Below are positions 45,905 through 57,953 of a stretch of 64,000 nt of DNA, piece after piece. The stretch spans positions 97,268,707 through 97,332,706 of the forward strand of contig CP136067.1 in assembly GCA_032622095.1 (NCBI GenBank). Reading direction: 5' to 3'. This DNA is from Siphonodentalium dalli. Taxonomy: Eukaryota; Mollusca; Scaphopoda; Gadilida; Siphonodentaliidae. Under the pieces are notes generated by a model that saw nothing but the letters and a program-made list of their open reading frames with translations, had not been told where the DNA came from and searched no databases. The first letter of the stretch is position 1; each line of letters begins with the position of its first letter. The position numbers and the translations under genes are program-made.

Positions 45905-46760
45905 TATATAATAAAGCCACTTCATCTTACGTGCATGCATTAAATTTTGTCCTCAGAGACAGGGTTTGTGTTTTTAATTTTTTACTTGGGTGATATCTCG
46001 AAAAATGTTTAGGCACGTATGCTGATTTTTTACTTTTGACCCTTGTTGGGACCCACCCACCCCATCGTCCAAATTGTTTTCCGCTTTCGGCAGTTTTTTC
46101 CGACCATTTTTGGACACCCACCCCCTTTTAGCACTAAAACAGAGATTTGCGCACGGGGGTGGAAATAAAGTTTTTTTCCGGGCACATATGCCAGGGTGGG
46201 TGGGTGGTCGATAGGACCAACAAATTTTTTTTTCCGCAACTCAAAAATATTATACAAACAGTATAGCCTGTAGCCCATGCTAATGGATTGAATTTTGAAA
46301 TCCAAGATGGCTGCTGGCAGCCATGTCTTTTTTGACCGAATGACCCCCAAAATGACTCGTTCCTATTTACATGTCAATGTTAACATCCATGACTAATAGT
46401 GTGCACTGAAATTCATATACAGCTGTTTACAGTGAATTTCCCCCCGCAAATTTCTGTTTTAGTGTTAAAAGGGGGTGGGTGTCCAAAAATGGTCGGAAAA
46501 AACTGCCGAAATTGAAAAAAAAATGGACGCGGGGGTGGGTGGGTCACAACAAGGGTCGAAATTCAAAAATCAGCATACGTGCCTGCAAATATTTTCCGAC
46601 TCCCCCTGACTTGCGGGGGGGGGAATTCACTGTAAACAGCTGTATATGAATTTCTGTGCATACTATTTGTGATGGATTGTATATACCATTCTGTACTATA
46701 CTATAGTCTGGGGCATATAACAAAAATGGCCGCCATGACAGACGCCATTTTTTCTGGAGT
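45905..46760 (+). repeat. dispersed host repeat, copy 2, right part
   Basis: Continues the repeat interrupted at 42241 (CACTTCATCTTACGTGCATG..., matching 39650-39720). After an inserted inverted-repeat segment it resumes at about 46665 with ATACCATTCTGTACT and GACAGACGCCAT, matching 39890-39980. Confidence 0.6.
46018..46582. repeat. inverted repeat with 130-bp arms, MITE-like
   Basis: 46018-46150 and 46452-46582 are reverse complements, sharing TGACCCTTGTTG/CAACAAGGGTC, GGCAGTTTTTTCCGACCATT and GACACCCACCCCCTTTTA. Just outside and overlapping, a second inverted pair (46409-46448 and 46617-46660, ATACAGCTGTTTACAGTGAAT) is nested. No coding. It sits within the dispersed host repeat. Confidence 0.75.
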
Positions 46761-48626
46761 CTGAAAGGTAACTTTTCTAGCATCCGGAAAACAGAATCCG
46801 GCTTTTAAGTTTGTACTCTGTGACCTTTTGACCTGGTTGACCTTGATCAGATATTCACAACCACATACACCCCCGTTGTATATAGAAATGCACGCCATTT
46901 CGTTTGGTATATAACATGTCCCCACTACATGTATTTAAATGCAGTTCTTGTTGGGTCCATTTCAATCTAACTACCCTTAAACAATTGCGATCGAAAAGAA
47001 CTATGGTAACTGGGAGAAACGATTACAATTTCCATACATTACAAACATATCTCGCAGCGAATGTTTTATATGTTGTCAGGAAGAAGCCCCTGCATACATT
47101 AAGAATAAAATAAATTTTGTAAATATTTTCAACCGATATATGTCGTATTTTGACTGGACTATAACATATGGTTCAAATGGAACTACTCAATCCGGGGGTG
47201 CATGCGCATTAAGAAAATCTTAGGTGGACACACCAACTGAGACCCTATACAGCCACGTCCCTATCCATCAAAGATTTACACTGTTTAATTTTCCCCTACC
47301 ATACGTACAGTTCCGGGCCTATATTATTGAAAATATCCTACTATATACAAGGCATGTATTAGCATGAAATTAAAACACAAACAAACATACGAATACGCCC
47401 ACCCATGTGCACACACGCCCCTCCCCCGCCCACCAACACACACAACGACAAAGAAACATCTGCCATGTGAAGACCTGTCCGAAAGATAATGGTATATTCC
47501 ATATAATGGGGATATTTTACTAGCTCAAGTCCTAAAGTACGTGCCATTCTACGGATTTTCTTTCGTGCAATCGAATCCGAACTGGCGGAACCAGCTTCAC
47601 CAATGATTTAAGGAAATGTTATGCGGTCTGCATCCTATATGGACCACACCGCCATCAACAATTCATAAGTGAATAACTGACAAAATTGATAGCTTTTATA
47701 ATGAAGTATGACTTAATATATATTACATAATTATATTATAATAATTGAAAATCGATTCATCAGAATGCGTGACTGACATTGAGTGATTATCAGTACTAAT
47801 TCACCAACAAAAACAGTCAAAATGCGAAATATATAATCCGCATCTTTGACATCCCAACTCCGGTTTGGCGACATCTTATTGCAGTGTCGATCCGCGGCTT
47901 TGACCCCCATGATTATGGTGAGTACCTACACTTGATCGCGGTTAGTGATTTTTTTCTTTACGAATCGCACTGTAGGGTGGAACAACTTAAGGTTACTCGA
48001 ACATATATTTTCTATTGATACTTGCATTTTCCGCCGTTAGCGGCGGCTAATTATACCTCAAACGAACTATCTAACGTCAAAAAGTGTCCAGGATTTATGA
48101 TAAAAACGGATATGAGCCGGAATGTCCATTAAATGTAGCGGGGCGACAGCAAGCTATCATAATGAGGGAACATTACGCTTTACGAATTTATGTTTTAAAT
48201 AGTGGATAGCAACATCAACCGGGCGATAAATACATTCATCTGAGGGAGGATATGTTCATTTATCAAAAACCGCATGGTCCGGTTTCGTGATACCTTCCGG
48301 ATTGGTGATATCAGGTACACGGGTTAAACTTTGTGTATAGCATATATGGTCATGTAGTAGCATCGTTTGGTGTCATAATTAAAACGTTCAACCCTTCAAA
48401 TGAATTCGTAGAAAACACCTGTATTTGTGATTGCCACAATATAGTTGTAAACATTATATTGAAGGAACTTGTCCATATCTGAGCAACGCTCACGTGCGAA
48501 TGAATCAACTGTGACACGATAACACCAGTCGGCAGTCGCCACGTAGACACGCCCTCACTCGAGATAATTTACAGCTCCACCCTTTGATTGATTGTTTGCT
48601 AATTCTAAACCGCGATGAAGAAAAGA
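46761..48626. other. no gene recognised
   Basis: About 1.9 kb. A C-rich stretch near 47400-47440 gives a chance minus-strand frame. No domains or arrays. Confidence 0.45.
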
Positions 48627-49072
48627 CGGATTCGTCATCTCAAGTTTAGCCTCGGTAAAGCTGGTTTAGCTGGACCGCCGAATAAGATGGTTTAGTTGCT
48701 GGTTTAAGCTTATGAAACGCAGACAAATTATCGAAATTGACAAAAACTTATCCCCGCACGCTGTATATGTGTGAGTGCTTGTCGCTTATAAATGTCCAAT
48801 CAAAATATGGTCGTTGTCGTAATTATTGATTTTCGCAATCAATAAAACGAGGCGGTCCGCATTAGGAAAGTACGATTAATTATCTCGACGATACAGAGAC
48901 ACTACTGCTAAACCAACGGTCTGGCTGGACCAGGTTTAAACCAAAGATGACGAATGCGTCACTTAAACCTGTGTTCGCGGGTTTAAACCACGGATTTTGC
49001 TGACTCACGGCGGTTTAAACTTAGAGGTTTACGTAGACCAGGTTTAAACCGGAGATGACGAATCGGGCCATC
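48627..49072. repeat. MITE-like inverted repeat with GGTTTAAACC motifs
   Basis: The left end GGATTCGTCATCTCAAGTTTA and the right end (GAGATGACGAATC after GGTTTAAACCG) are inverted. Inside, ACCAGGTTTAAACC followed by AGATGACGAAT occurs at 48930 and 49037, and further TTTAAACC words lie between. A non-autonomous element is likely; no target duplication was resolved. Confidence 0.55.
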
Positions 49073-49627
49073 ATATTGTACCTTCTTGCCCAGATTATTC
49101 CGGCCGATACATTCAACTAAGTCCCTTAGCGACTTGAAGCTTTCGAAACCCCACTCCAAGCAAGCATCATAGTCGAAAATGTTCTATATCAAGCCTGTAT
49201 ACACCAGCTGTGTCGCTGGTATCTTAATAAAATGCCAGATATCACACAGACTTAACTAATTTCCACATCCGTAAGAGAAGACCTGTTTTGGACTGGCCTT
49301 AAATGTTTTGATAACAGAGAGTTTGACTTCGCTTATGACTACTCACTTGTCTGGCCTGTTAACAATGAACCGCTCGCGCACAGGTGATCAATGTTGTCAA
49401 TTATTGGTGCGGCCATGTAAAATACATGTATTTTACATACAGAGATTACATGCATCCATGTAAAACGCCAAATACACGATAATTACATAGCTTATATGCA
49501 TGTGTGTATCAACACTTAGGGGTTATCATCAAATCCTTCTATAAAGATAACAATTCATCCGATAATCCAATGAATAGTAACAAGCGGGCGCAAATTACGT
49601 TTACGTACCGGTACATGATCATATTAT
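49073..49627. other. no gene recognised
   Basis: Contains a short palindromic TGTAAAATACATGTATTTTACAT at 49415-49438 and otherwise AT-rich sequence. Confidence 0.4.
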
Positions 49628-49970
49628 TGACATACATTTAGCGAAAAGGCCACTTTTGTAAATGTATTTAAATCGAAAAGTGTATCGTGACAAAAACAGC
49701 CCAAAATACCCAATAACACGCTTGGCAAAAGTTAATAGGAACAATTTCTCTTCATATTGAAACCCGATGATGTATTAAGTCAATCCTGCGCGAGTCCAAA
49801 TGCGCCCAAAACATTACGCGTTCGTATTTCCAAACCCAATGACGTATCGATGGTGTTATGAGCTTGGTGTTATGAGGCGTTGCGCATTCACCGAGAAATA
49901 ACTGCAACTAGCCACGTGGGCGCCGACCAATCATAATGCTGGATTTAGTGATGACAACACTTAGTATGTA
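49628..49970. repeat. dispersed 345-bp repeat, copy 2
   Basis: Near-identical to 25488-25836, same orientation, with scattered single-base differences. It carries the same TACATTTA...TAAATGTA hairpin at the start and the ACGTGGGCGCCGACCAATCA block near the end. Confidence 0.8.
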
Positions 49971-50030
49971 AATATATAGAGATGGAGCAGGACTGTATGG
50001 AAATTCCCCCAACACTTTGCATCGGGACAT

Positions 50031-50267
50031 ATGTTATCAAGATATACTCTCAAAATATTCTGTAAACATTGTAGTGACCTACATTTGCCGTCGGTTGTGT
50101 GCGACGAAGGAAAGGATGCCCGAAATAGATGTGGGCGGTGCTTCAGTAAATTCCACAAAACATGGAAATGTGACAATGATATTGTGCACCCCCGTGTACG
50201 TGGTATCGCCAAAACCGAGGGTATCGCCAAAACCGAGAATATGGGAAAGTCATTTTCACGTATATGA
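50031..50267 (+). pseudogene. possible CCHC zinc-knuckle remnant
   Basis: A 78-codon frame contains FCKHC, a further Cys, then CGRCFSKFHKTWKC, which is an exact C-x2-C-x4-H-x4-C zinc knuckle of the retroelement gag type. The 3' part holds a repeated GIAKTE. No other domain is visible around it and no start or splice context is convincing. It may be a fragment of a retroelement ORF1, or chance. Confidence 0.35.
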
Positions 50268-50569
50268 TATGGGGATATGTTTGTTTCTCATCGTAATACA
50301 GACATCGAGCATCGTATGTGTATGTCCACACGAAGCAGGGGTATTTATCCACTAGTTGTAATTTAGTTTCCCCAGATCAGACCATTAATGTTTTTTTGGC
50401 GAATTTTTTCAATGGTGTTTTTGCTTTTGCTCACTCAAATTTTCTAGAACATCCATTCACTAGTATAGTTCCTGGACTCCCACGCTTCCAAAACAAATGC
50501 CGGTATATAGTTGAATCTGTCAATGAAGCATACGATTTGACAGAATTTAAAAAATCCCTGTCGTTCTCA

Positions 50570-50990
50570 ATATCCGCGCGATATGAAGGGACCACTGTCG
50601 GTCCAGAAAGATGCGAACGGCACAGATGAAGATGCGCCAAACGCCGAGTTTCTGTGCAGTAAATATGCGTATTACTTAAGGAGTTCTGATGAGTTTTCGA
50701 GTGTTTTTATGTGTATCTGAGACTGATAAATTGGACTGCGAATGTCATCTGAAATATGAATCCATAACATATTCGAAATATTGTGTGCATATATATAATG
50801 AATGTGTTTCAATTGAAATTAATTGAACATTCATCTCAGCATTCAGATTTGCGATCTCAAGAACGTGAATGAATGATAACGCGATACCTTGATCACACGC
50901 ACGTGAATGCTACCGTTTCGCATGCATGCAGCTAATCAGTTATTCGTTTAGTATTAACATGCTTGGAGTTTGTATATAGACCACACATGC
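50570..50990 (+). repeat. dispersed host repeat, copy 3 fragment
   Basis: Matches 41770-42110 in order (GGGACCACTGTCGGTCCAGA, CTGTGCAGTAAATATGC, GTGTATCTGAGACTGAT, AATTAATTGAACATTCATCTCAGCA) with moderate divergence. No coding. Confidence 0.6.
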
Positions 50991-52127
50991 CAGACGACAC
51001 GCTACGGCGTATCAACGATTTGTCATAATCATGTTTATTTTACAGACTTTAAATTATGACTCGTTCCCACTCGAGTAGACCGTTACGCGACAATGAAACC
51101 GAATCATCTTATTGGATATACATATATATATCGTATTGCTCCAAATTATGCAATTCTGGCTTTTTTGAGAGTCATCAGATAAAATTGTAACGGTTCTATG
51201 TTAACACACTAAACATCCGAACATATATGTACACACACAACAAAGTTACTGCTATTTATAATAAACACTTCACTGTGGAACATGTGTATACTGCCATGAT
51301 TTTTATGTGCACATGTAAATTGCACTATAGTTTATAACTTTTCTAATTTAGCCCTAGGACCACATATTTAGTGGGCATACTATTTACACAAGACTTCATT
51401 ATGTGATCGTATAGGTTGCATATACTGTATATTGATATGTATGTTTAACCGAAATGAATCTTATCTCCGTCCTGAGTTTGGTTTATGGTTCTAACCAAAA
51501 TTGTTATGGATGTTCAGCGTCAAGTCGCATCTGACTTTCCCTAACGATTCGTCTATGGGCACAATTTCCAATGGCGCATCTGATTCAGACATGGTATGTC
51601 ATAATACTAAATTCGAGATGCCACAAAATATCCGCGCAACACACAAGGGACCGGACGAATTGACTGATTAAGGGATCAATTATAATTTTATTATGATTTT
51701 ATGCGGACTGGCTGTTTTTGCTTTGTTCACAGACAGAGATAATTGTTGTGATTATAGCTCCACTCGTGCAAACTTTCACGAGGCCCGATGATGAGTATAA
51801 TGTGTCATTCATCATAAATTTATTTGTCTTCGGGGAGAGTACTTGTTTTGTTGGGGCGGAGTCTTAACCTCTGTCAAACCATTCAACAGAGAAAAATGGA
51901 CACCATAGCACATGATGGCGGTCAGACGAGCAATTTCCAATGATAATTCTTATACAAAACATCACAGGAAAAAAGATAAATATTTATACGTGCTCTATCC
52001 GCGAACATACTAGGCTACATCCGAAGACCACAATGTTCTGTCTTTTAGTCGGATAATTCATCCACTCGGTTATAGGGATGTGACAGTGGTGTGTTGGTGT
52101 AACATAACACTTCCCCAGATAGATATA
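50991..52127. other. no gene recognised
   Basis: AT-rich sequence with only short frames. Confidence 0.45.
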
Positions 52128-52128
52128 T

Positions 52129-52178
<50 letters not shown>

Positions 52179-52180
52179 AG

Positions 52181-52226
<46 letters not shown>
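52128..52226. repeat. (AT)n microsatellite
   Basis: Two AT runs separated by GTATAGCT. Frames across it give Ile-Tyr runs and are artefacts. Confidence 0.95.
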
Positions 52227-52227
<1 letters not shown>

Positions 52228-52229
<2 letters not shown>

Positions 52230-52758
52230 TGGTTCATTTATATCCACATCCAAATGCATAATTTCAACAAATCCATATATCAATATTATATTGTTGTTTG
52301 TAAATGTGTAAATAATGGCTGTAAATATAAAACGATCAGCTGAAAAGCCCACCCATCAGTTACGAGTAATACTAATTTGACCACTCTAAAACATATCGAT
52401 CGGGCATGCCCCTTTTAAGACATAAAGGAATAAAGCTACGTGTATCACAGTTAAAACTCAAACGTATGTACACGTGCATACTTAATGCATACTTTGTTGT
52501 AACATTGTCCAGCTACTTGATAACTCAGTTTTTGTTTAACAGGCGCATACGTACATCACGACAATATACCAGTAATATCCACAGCTAGTTAGACATCTTC
52601 AGGAAAATAGCAGATCCCGTAGTAACTGCTCGATTACTTGGCGACAGCATTATCCTATAGTCGCACATCTTTCGATGAAATTTTGTATTTTATAACATGA
52701 TGCATCAAACTGGGTATTGTATACGACACTTAATATCCATACCAGTGAGTCAGCCAAA
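52228..52758. other. no gene recognised
   Basis: About 530 bp of AT-rich spacer before the LINE tail. Confidence 0.4.
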
Positions 52759-53819
52759 GATTGGATTGGATTGGATTGTTTATTTGCACAAATTAAATAC
52801 ATAATACATAAACATAATAATATATCCTGAAAATTTGCACAGGAGCGGCATGGTCAATACAGGCCGTCTTCCTGTCGCCCCTTATACACAATATAGAATA
52901 AGTAGATGGCGATCATATTGTCGTGTGACAATCGAGATGTTGCATGAAGATTAGCTATGGTTGAGAAAATTTGTTACACTTGTGTTTTATTTATCCATTT
53001 TGTTCGGGCAGCTATGATTAAATGTTTGTCTATACAATGATGTGTCCATGGATTTGTGCCCATAAATTGTGAGTAATCCAGGGTTACGGCACATGACTAG
53101 GACACGTCTCTTAAGCGCAATTATACATACTACATGTATACTTATTGTTCCAATTACTTCCTACAATCTCGGCATTCCGCGTTGTCACAATTCACTAAGT
53201 TACTATAGTGTGATTGCACATCTATACGTATGGAAGATATAAAGATGGTTCTGCTAACTGCAAATTTGTGTTCCACACCCACGGGAATGAGTATCTTGGT
53301 AGAATTTGGGAGAAATTCGTCCTTGGAATTGTAGTAACCAAGTTGCCGGACTGCCGTGTGATTGACATAGGGGTATTCTTAAATAAACTTTCGAAAGGTG
53401 GCGGTTTTTTTTGTTTTTTCAATAGTACATGAACAATGCGTTTTGAAGATGATACAGGTCATGGAATTTAAGAAGTTTAAAATTTTTAAACAATGGCTCT
53501 GTATGACTGCGATATCTTTTATCGCATAAGATCCGGACTGCTTTTTTCTGTAGCCGAAACAGAGACCCTGATGCTGAATCGTGTCCCCAGATTATTATTC
53601 CGTACAGGAGATGACTGTGAATTAAGGAGAAATAAGAGTTTTTAGAGCGTTTTTTTGGCGAAATCGTTTGGCTTTACCAAGACAGTATATTGCGTGTGAT
53701 ATTTTTCTGGTTAACATTGATATGTGTTATTTGAAAGTAAGATTTTCGTCAATGATTATGCCATAGAATGTTCCGTCCATAGATCGGATGGGATGTTGGT
53801 ATTTATCCAATTTTATATA
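52759..53819 (-). pseudogene. LINE RT C-terminal region and 3' end
   Basis: On the minus strand after the insertion, sequence resumes with GIIIDENLTF near 53760, then HSHLLYGIIIWG near 53610 and QKKAVRILCDKRYRSHTEPLF near 53540-53490, broken by stops. The frame 53422-53222 has the usual C-terminal RTNF..ILPRYSFPWVWN. The 3' non-coding part runs to the GATTG repeat at 52759. Confidence 0.75.
53762..53819. repeat. 58-bp duplication, left copy
   Basis: CATAGAATGTTCCGTCCATA...TTTTATATA; matches 57954-58011 with one substitution. It is LINE RT sequence duplicated at the ends of the 4.1-kb insertion. Confidence 0.9.
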
Positions 53820-53831
53820 CAAAATTTAAGT

Positions 53832-54275
53832 GTATAATATCTAAGAATGCAACTGGTTTCCAACAGGACACTCGTATATATACTGACTCTCATTCTAACA
53901 TAATGTGTACCACTTAACTATTTAATCATGCTTTCTACACGGTATGACACCATGACATCCCTGAATTCGCCTGCCTGCCTACATATTAGATGTATAATAT
54001 CTAAGTATGCAACTCTTTTCCAATAGGAAACGTGTATATATGCTGATTCTCATTCTTACCTAATGTGGACCACTTAACTATTTAATCATGCTTTCTACAC
54101 GGTATGACACCATGACATCCCATAAATTGGATGCCTGCCTACATATTAGATGTATAATATCTAAGTATGCAACTCTTTTCCAATAGGAAACGTGTGTATA
54201 TACTGACTCTCATTCTTACCGAATGTGTACTACTTAAGTATTTAATCTTGCTTTCTACACGTTATGACACCAAAT
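53832..54275. repeat. tandem repeat, 160-bp unit, nearly three copies
   Basis: GTATAATATCTAAGNATGCAACT starts units at 53832, 53992 and 54152. Shared text includes ACTCATTCTNAC-type blocks, CACTTAACTATTTAATCATG and CTTTCTACACGGTATGACAC. The third unit is cut short before the RT fragment. Confidence 0.9.
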
Positions 54276-54311
54276 ATAAGCACATCAAAACGCTTATGTG
54301 AAGAACTTTAG

Positions 54312-54900
54312 CATATACACAAATGCATACTAAATTTTAGATACAGAGATGATGACATTCTTATCCGGAATGCTGCGCGCCAAGAGGTGCTAGACTTCGT
54401 CTCATTGGCAAGCAATGCCCATGACCTATTGAAATTCAGTTATGAAATTGAGGGAAATGAAGGCAGTTTACTGAATCTTGATATATGTAAAGGTCCGACG
54501 TCTACGAATACTGAGATACTTGACATGAAATGTCACACGACTGAATCATTCCAGTATATACATAGGAAGTCTAACCACCCTTCCAGCTGTTTCATATCAT
54601 TTCTCACAGGAGAATTCACTCGATACCCACGTAACTCATCTACTGAAACGGAATTTATGAACCGTTGTTCTGGGTATCAACAAAAGCTAAAAAACAGGAT
54701 ATAACCCGAAAGAAATATCGGCGTCCCTGCAGACATTGACACTCAATGACCGACGTGCTAATTTAACCAAGAAGCACCTGCTAAATGCCACTGATAAATC
54801 ATATATTTTTGCACACGATACCAAACTGGTGCATCATAATATAAGACGTGTTACAATATAACTGGAACATTGTTTAAACAATTCATTCATGAGAGCTACG
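54312..54900 (+). pseudogene. Penelope-like reverse transcriptase, C-terminal fragment
   Basis: The open frame 54312-54704 carries the catalytic box RYRDDDILI (codons 54339-54365), then LLKFSYEIEGNEGSLLNLDI and LDMKCHTTESFQYIHRKSNHP. This spacing and the F-Q-Y-x-H-R-x-S-x-H-P segment are characteristic of Penelope-like elements rather than LINEs. After the stop at 54704, related sequence continues in another frame (LQTLTLNDRRANLTKKHLL, HDTKLVHHNIRRV). The N-terminal RT boxes are absent and no endonuclease follows. Inactive. Confidence 0.75.
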
Positions 54901-55561
54901 AACAATGTCCTAATTATATGCACACACGTGCAGTGAATAATTTACTCATTGAAAATGGAAACAAATGGAAAGTCTCGGTCAAAGATCGGACGTGATGTTC
55001 GTAGTTATCCATCCTTAAATTAAAAATTCCCCTACATGGGAATCAAAGACCCGCTAAGGGACTAAAATTTTAATTCCTGTACTTTGACGATATGTGACTG
55101 CCAGAACGCTTGAAATATTGGCTTATAATTATACCCACTTCATTTTCTATAGTAAATAGCCGTTGAGTTTATCAAAGCTAATGTAATTATATCGGATAAT
55201 TACATTAGGTCGAGATTTTATCAGTGCAACAAAAACGACCCAAAAGTACTTGCGCGCAATGATATTTGTAGTCCGTTGCATAGTAACTAAGGACGCTATT
55301 TTGTTCGCACTCGCTTCGCAGTACACATTTTTTTTCACGAACGCTATGAAAGCTAATAAAAGAATAATAAATAACTATCCAAATAAAGACAATGCCCCAA
55401 TATAATAAACATTCCCAAGCTGTTTACAGAGTGTAAATTTGGTCGTATTTGCGACGTTTCGTTACGAAATGCATGACTAAACATACACAACTTTTTAGTT
55501 TTCGTTTCATTTATAATTTTATTTACATTTTCCCAGCAGGCACCACTTGTCATTTTGTAAG

Positions 55562-55698
55562 ACCACAGGAGTGTGGAACTTGATTAATAATTGCATTAAT
55601 TAGCCTAATTACCATTTTTTTGGCCATAATGATGGGCCAAAAAAAATGCTAATTAGCATAATTGAGGCAGTTATTGATCAAGTTCCAAGTTCCTGTGG
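55562..55698. repeat. foldback MITE-like palindrome, about 137 bp
   Basis: CCACAGGAGTGTGGAACTTG at the left and CAAGTTCCAAGTTCCTGTGG at the right are inverted. Arms of about 63 bp with mismatches flank the centre GGCCATAATGATGGGCC. Unlike the triloop palindromes it has a looser 8-base centre. Confidence 0.8.
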
Positions 55699-55779
55699 TA
55701 AGAGTATTAAATTTAGTGGTTATATATTGTGGGCACTACAATTTATATTATAGGATGAAATTTTTAATTACTGTTTACA

Positions 55780-56615
55780 GATGTCCCCAAACATTGTACC
55801 AGTCCCGTGAGGAAATTGCAACATATTTTTTCGCTTCGTCTCAGTGTAACGATATGTTACAAAGCGTTTCATGATTTCTGAGATTCCACAGAGACTGGCC
55901 CTACAAACTGAAACTTACAGTCCCCGTAAAAAAAATGCAGCATTCAATGTTTCTTCACCTCCTTTTATTGTAGCGATATGTTGCAAAGTGTTATGAGGCG
56001 TTACCGGTACATTTTACAAATGATATTAAGTCCCCCCCCCCCCCCAAAAAAAACCGCAGCATATTATTAAAACTCATCTCAATGCAGCGATATATTACAA
56101 AGTGTTATACGAATCGTTATATGATTTCAGAGATCCACAGTGACCGCTCGTAGACAGAACTGTGTTACAAATGATACAAAGTCCCTGTGAGAAAACTGCT
56201 GTATATTTTTTCAACTCGTCTGAGTGTAGCAATAAATTGTTACGAAGCATTACGTTACATGTGCAACAGAACGAGAGAGAGAGAGAGAGTGAGAGAGAAG
56301 TGTGGGAGTCGCACCGAAAGTTGGTAGCACCCGGAATCCCAAGCCGGTCACACATCCATGGAATAACCGCGCCCGACGTTGCTTAACTTTGGTTAGCACA
56401 CAAAGCGTGTAACGACCGTGACCTATCTATCAGAGAAGTCATCGGCCTTCTATATTTACAACGCGACCGCTATACACATGATTTCTGAGATCCACAGAGA
56501 CCACTCGTTGATTGGTGTTACAAATAATGTAACGTCCCTGTGGGAAAACCGCAGTATATTTCTTCTACTCGTCTCAGTGTACCGATATGTTAAAAAGTGT
56601 TACAAAGGTTTACGT
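55780..56615. repeat. irregular tandem repeat, 115-145 bp units
   Basis: Units share AAGTCCC.GTGAGAAAA, CAGTATATTTTTTC, CTCGTCTCAGTGTA and CGATATGTTACAAAGTGTTA, with anchor positions near 55851, 55975, 56089, 56233 and 56587. The last interval is stretched by a segment with a (GA)n tract (56271-56299). A poly-C/poly-A junction lies at 56032-56052. Short frames over it are not conserved between units. Confidence 0.7.
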
Positions 56616-57178
56616 GTCTGAATTATCTGGACACAAGCGATTTAATAATCACTTTAAATTTGACCAAATAAATTAGTTTTGGAAAAATAAATCATCTTAA
56701 AATTCCTTAAATGCCATGATGATTTAATTCTTCTGAAAACTTGTTTCTCGGTAAAATCACAATGACCTGATGACAAAAAATGACTGCGAAAAATCGAAAA
56801 TTTAAAAGTATTTGGCTCACTGCCGATAGATAGGAGGATTCCTGTAAGAAAATTCTCACTAAACTTTTTGATTATCGCATGTTCATGATTCCCAGTTGAC
56901 ATGGAGACTAACTGTATATTTTCCTCTTCCAAAATTCTGCTAATAATGTTTAATTTTGATCAAAAGTTTATTAATGTTTTGTTTCGTCCCTGACATACGT
57001 TCGGGAAAAACCCACTCGATCTGCAGATCGATCGATATTATTCGGACGGGAATGCAGCGAGTTGTTTTCGGCTCAAGTCTTGTCTGTTATTTGAGAACAT
57101 ATAGTTCCTTGTTTCAATCGTATTTTAAGGGCGAATATGTCTTTAAAATCAATATTTAACAATCGATGGCATAATTAT

Positions 57179-57333
57179 AAGGAATAATCTCGGTTTCCTA
57201 ATGTAATTACACAGTCTAACGGCATATGCTGAATCACAAACTCTTATAAATCGCTTCGCGATTTATAGGTTTGTGATTCCGCATATGCCTTTAGACTGTG
57301 TAATTACATTAGGAAACCGAGATTATTCCTTAA
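57179..57333. repeat. foldback palindrome, TTC/GAA triloop (HP4)
   Basis: The arms 57179-57254 and 57258-57333 are almost perfect reverse complements; AATAATCTCGGTTTCCTAAT at the left is mirrored at the right. The turn is ATCGC-TTC-GCGAT. On the minus strand this is GCGAAGC, the same heptamer as HP3. Confidence 0.9.
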
Positions 57334-57953
57334 TTAACGACACACAGACTGTTGAAACGCAGATTACTCAATACAGATATCTCTTACAACATTTGTTAAT
57401 GAGATTACAACAATCTGGACTAATTGATCAAAAAGGAAAGTGTGAACTGCCTTGATATGTTACTTGACAGGTCTAAGCTGGCGCACATGTAAACTGAATG
57501 CTACCACGCTATTACGAAGTGGCTATGTCAATCACACTTAACGAACCAATGAAACTACGTGTTTGTTATACTGCCGTATTACACAAAGAACAGTGGGCTG
57601 ACCCGAGCACGTGTTATATTGACCAGCGATATTCGTAACAAATTACTATTAAGTGCGGACCACACAACATCACTCTGGGATAACTTGCACATAATGTTGC
57701 TTCCGATTATTGCTATTTCACAACGAATGAACTACTATGAACAACATGCGAAGCCTACTTAAAGGCAATCGCTCAACTCAGCTGTCCTGAGACAGACTAT
57801 ATCTACCACGCACACATACATATATGTGTCGATCCCTCAGTTACTTTGAGGAATCTTACTTCCGCTCTCTCCTGATGAGACCTTGCGGGTTCACCAATTT
57901 CTAAATTGGATGACAAAATAGGTCGAAACACTAATAGGCAGTGTAGAGTGCTA

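Larger units (their letters stand above)
53820..57953 (+). mobile_element. 4.1-kb insertion containing a Penelope-like RT fragment
   Basis: Bounded by the 58-bp duplication. In order it holds three 160-bp tandem units (53832-54275), a Penelope-type RT fragment (54312-54900), a spacer with a foldback (55562-55698), an irregular tandem array (55780-56615), a triloop palindrome (57179-57333) and AT-rich sequence. Penelope-like elements are known for variable target duplications and repeated ends. No GIY-YIG endonuclease is recognisable, so either the element lacks it or the region is a mosaic of several insertions. Confidence 0.55.

Noticed and set aside
55562-55698. Foldback at 55562 as a member of the C-GAA-G palindrome group
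   Set aside because: Its centre is GGCC..ATAATGAT..GGGCC, not CGAAG, and its ends look like MITE termini.
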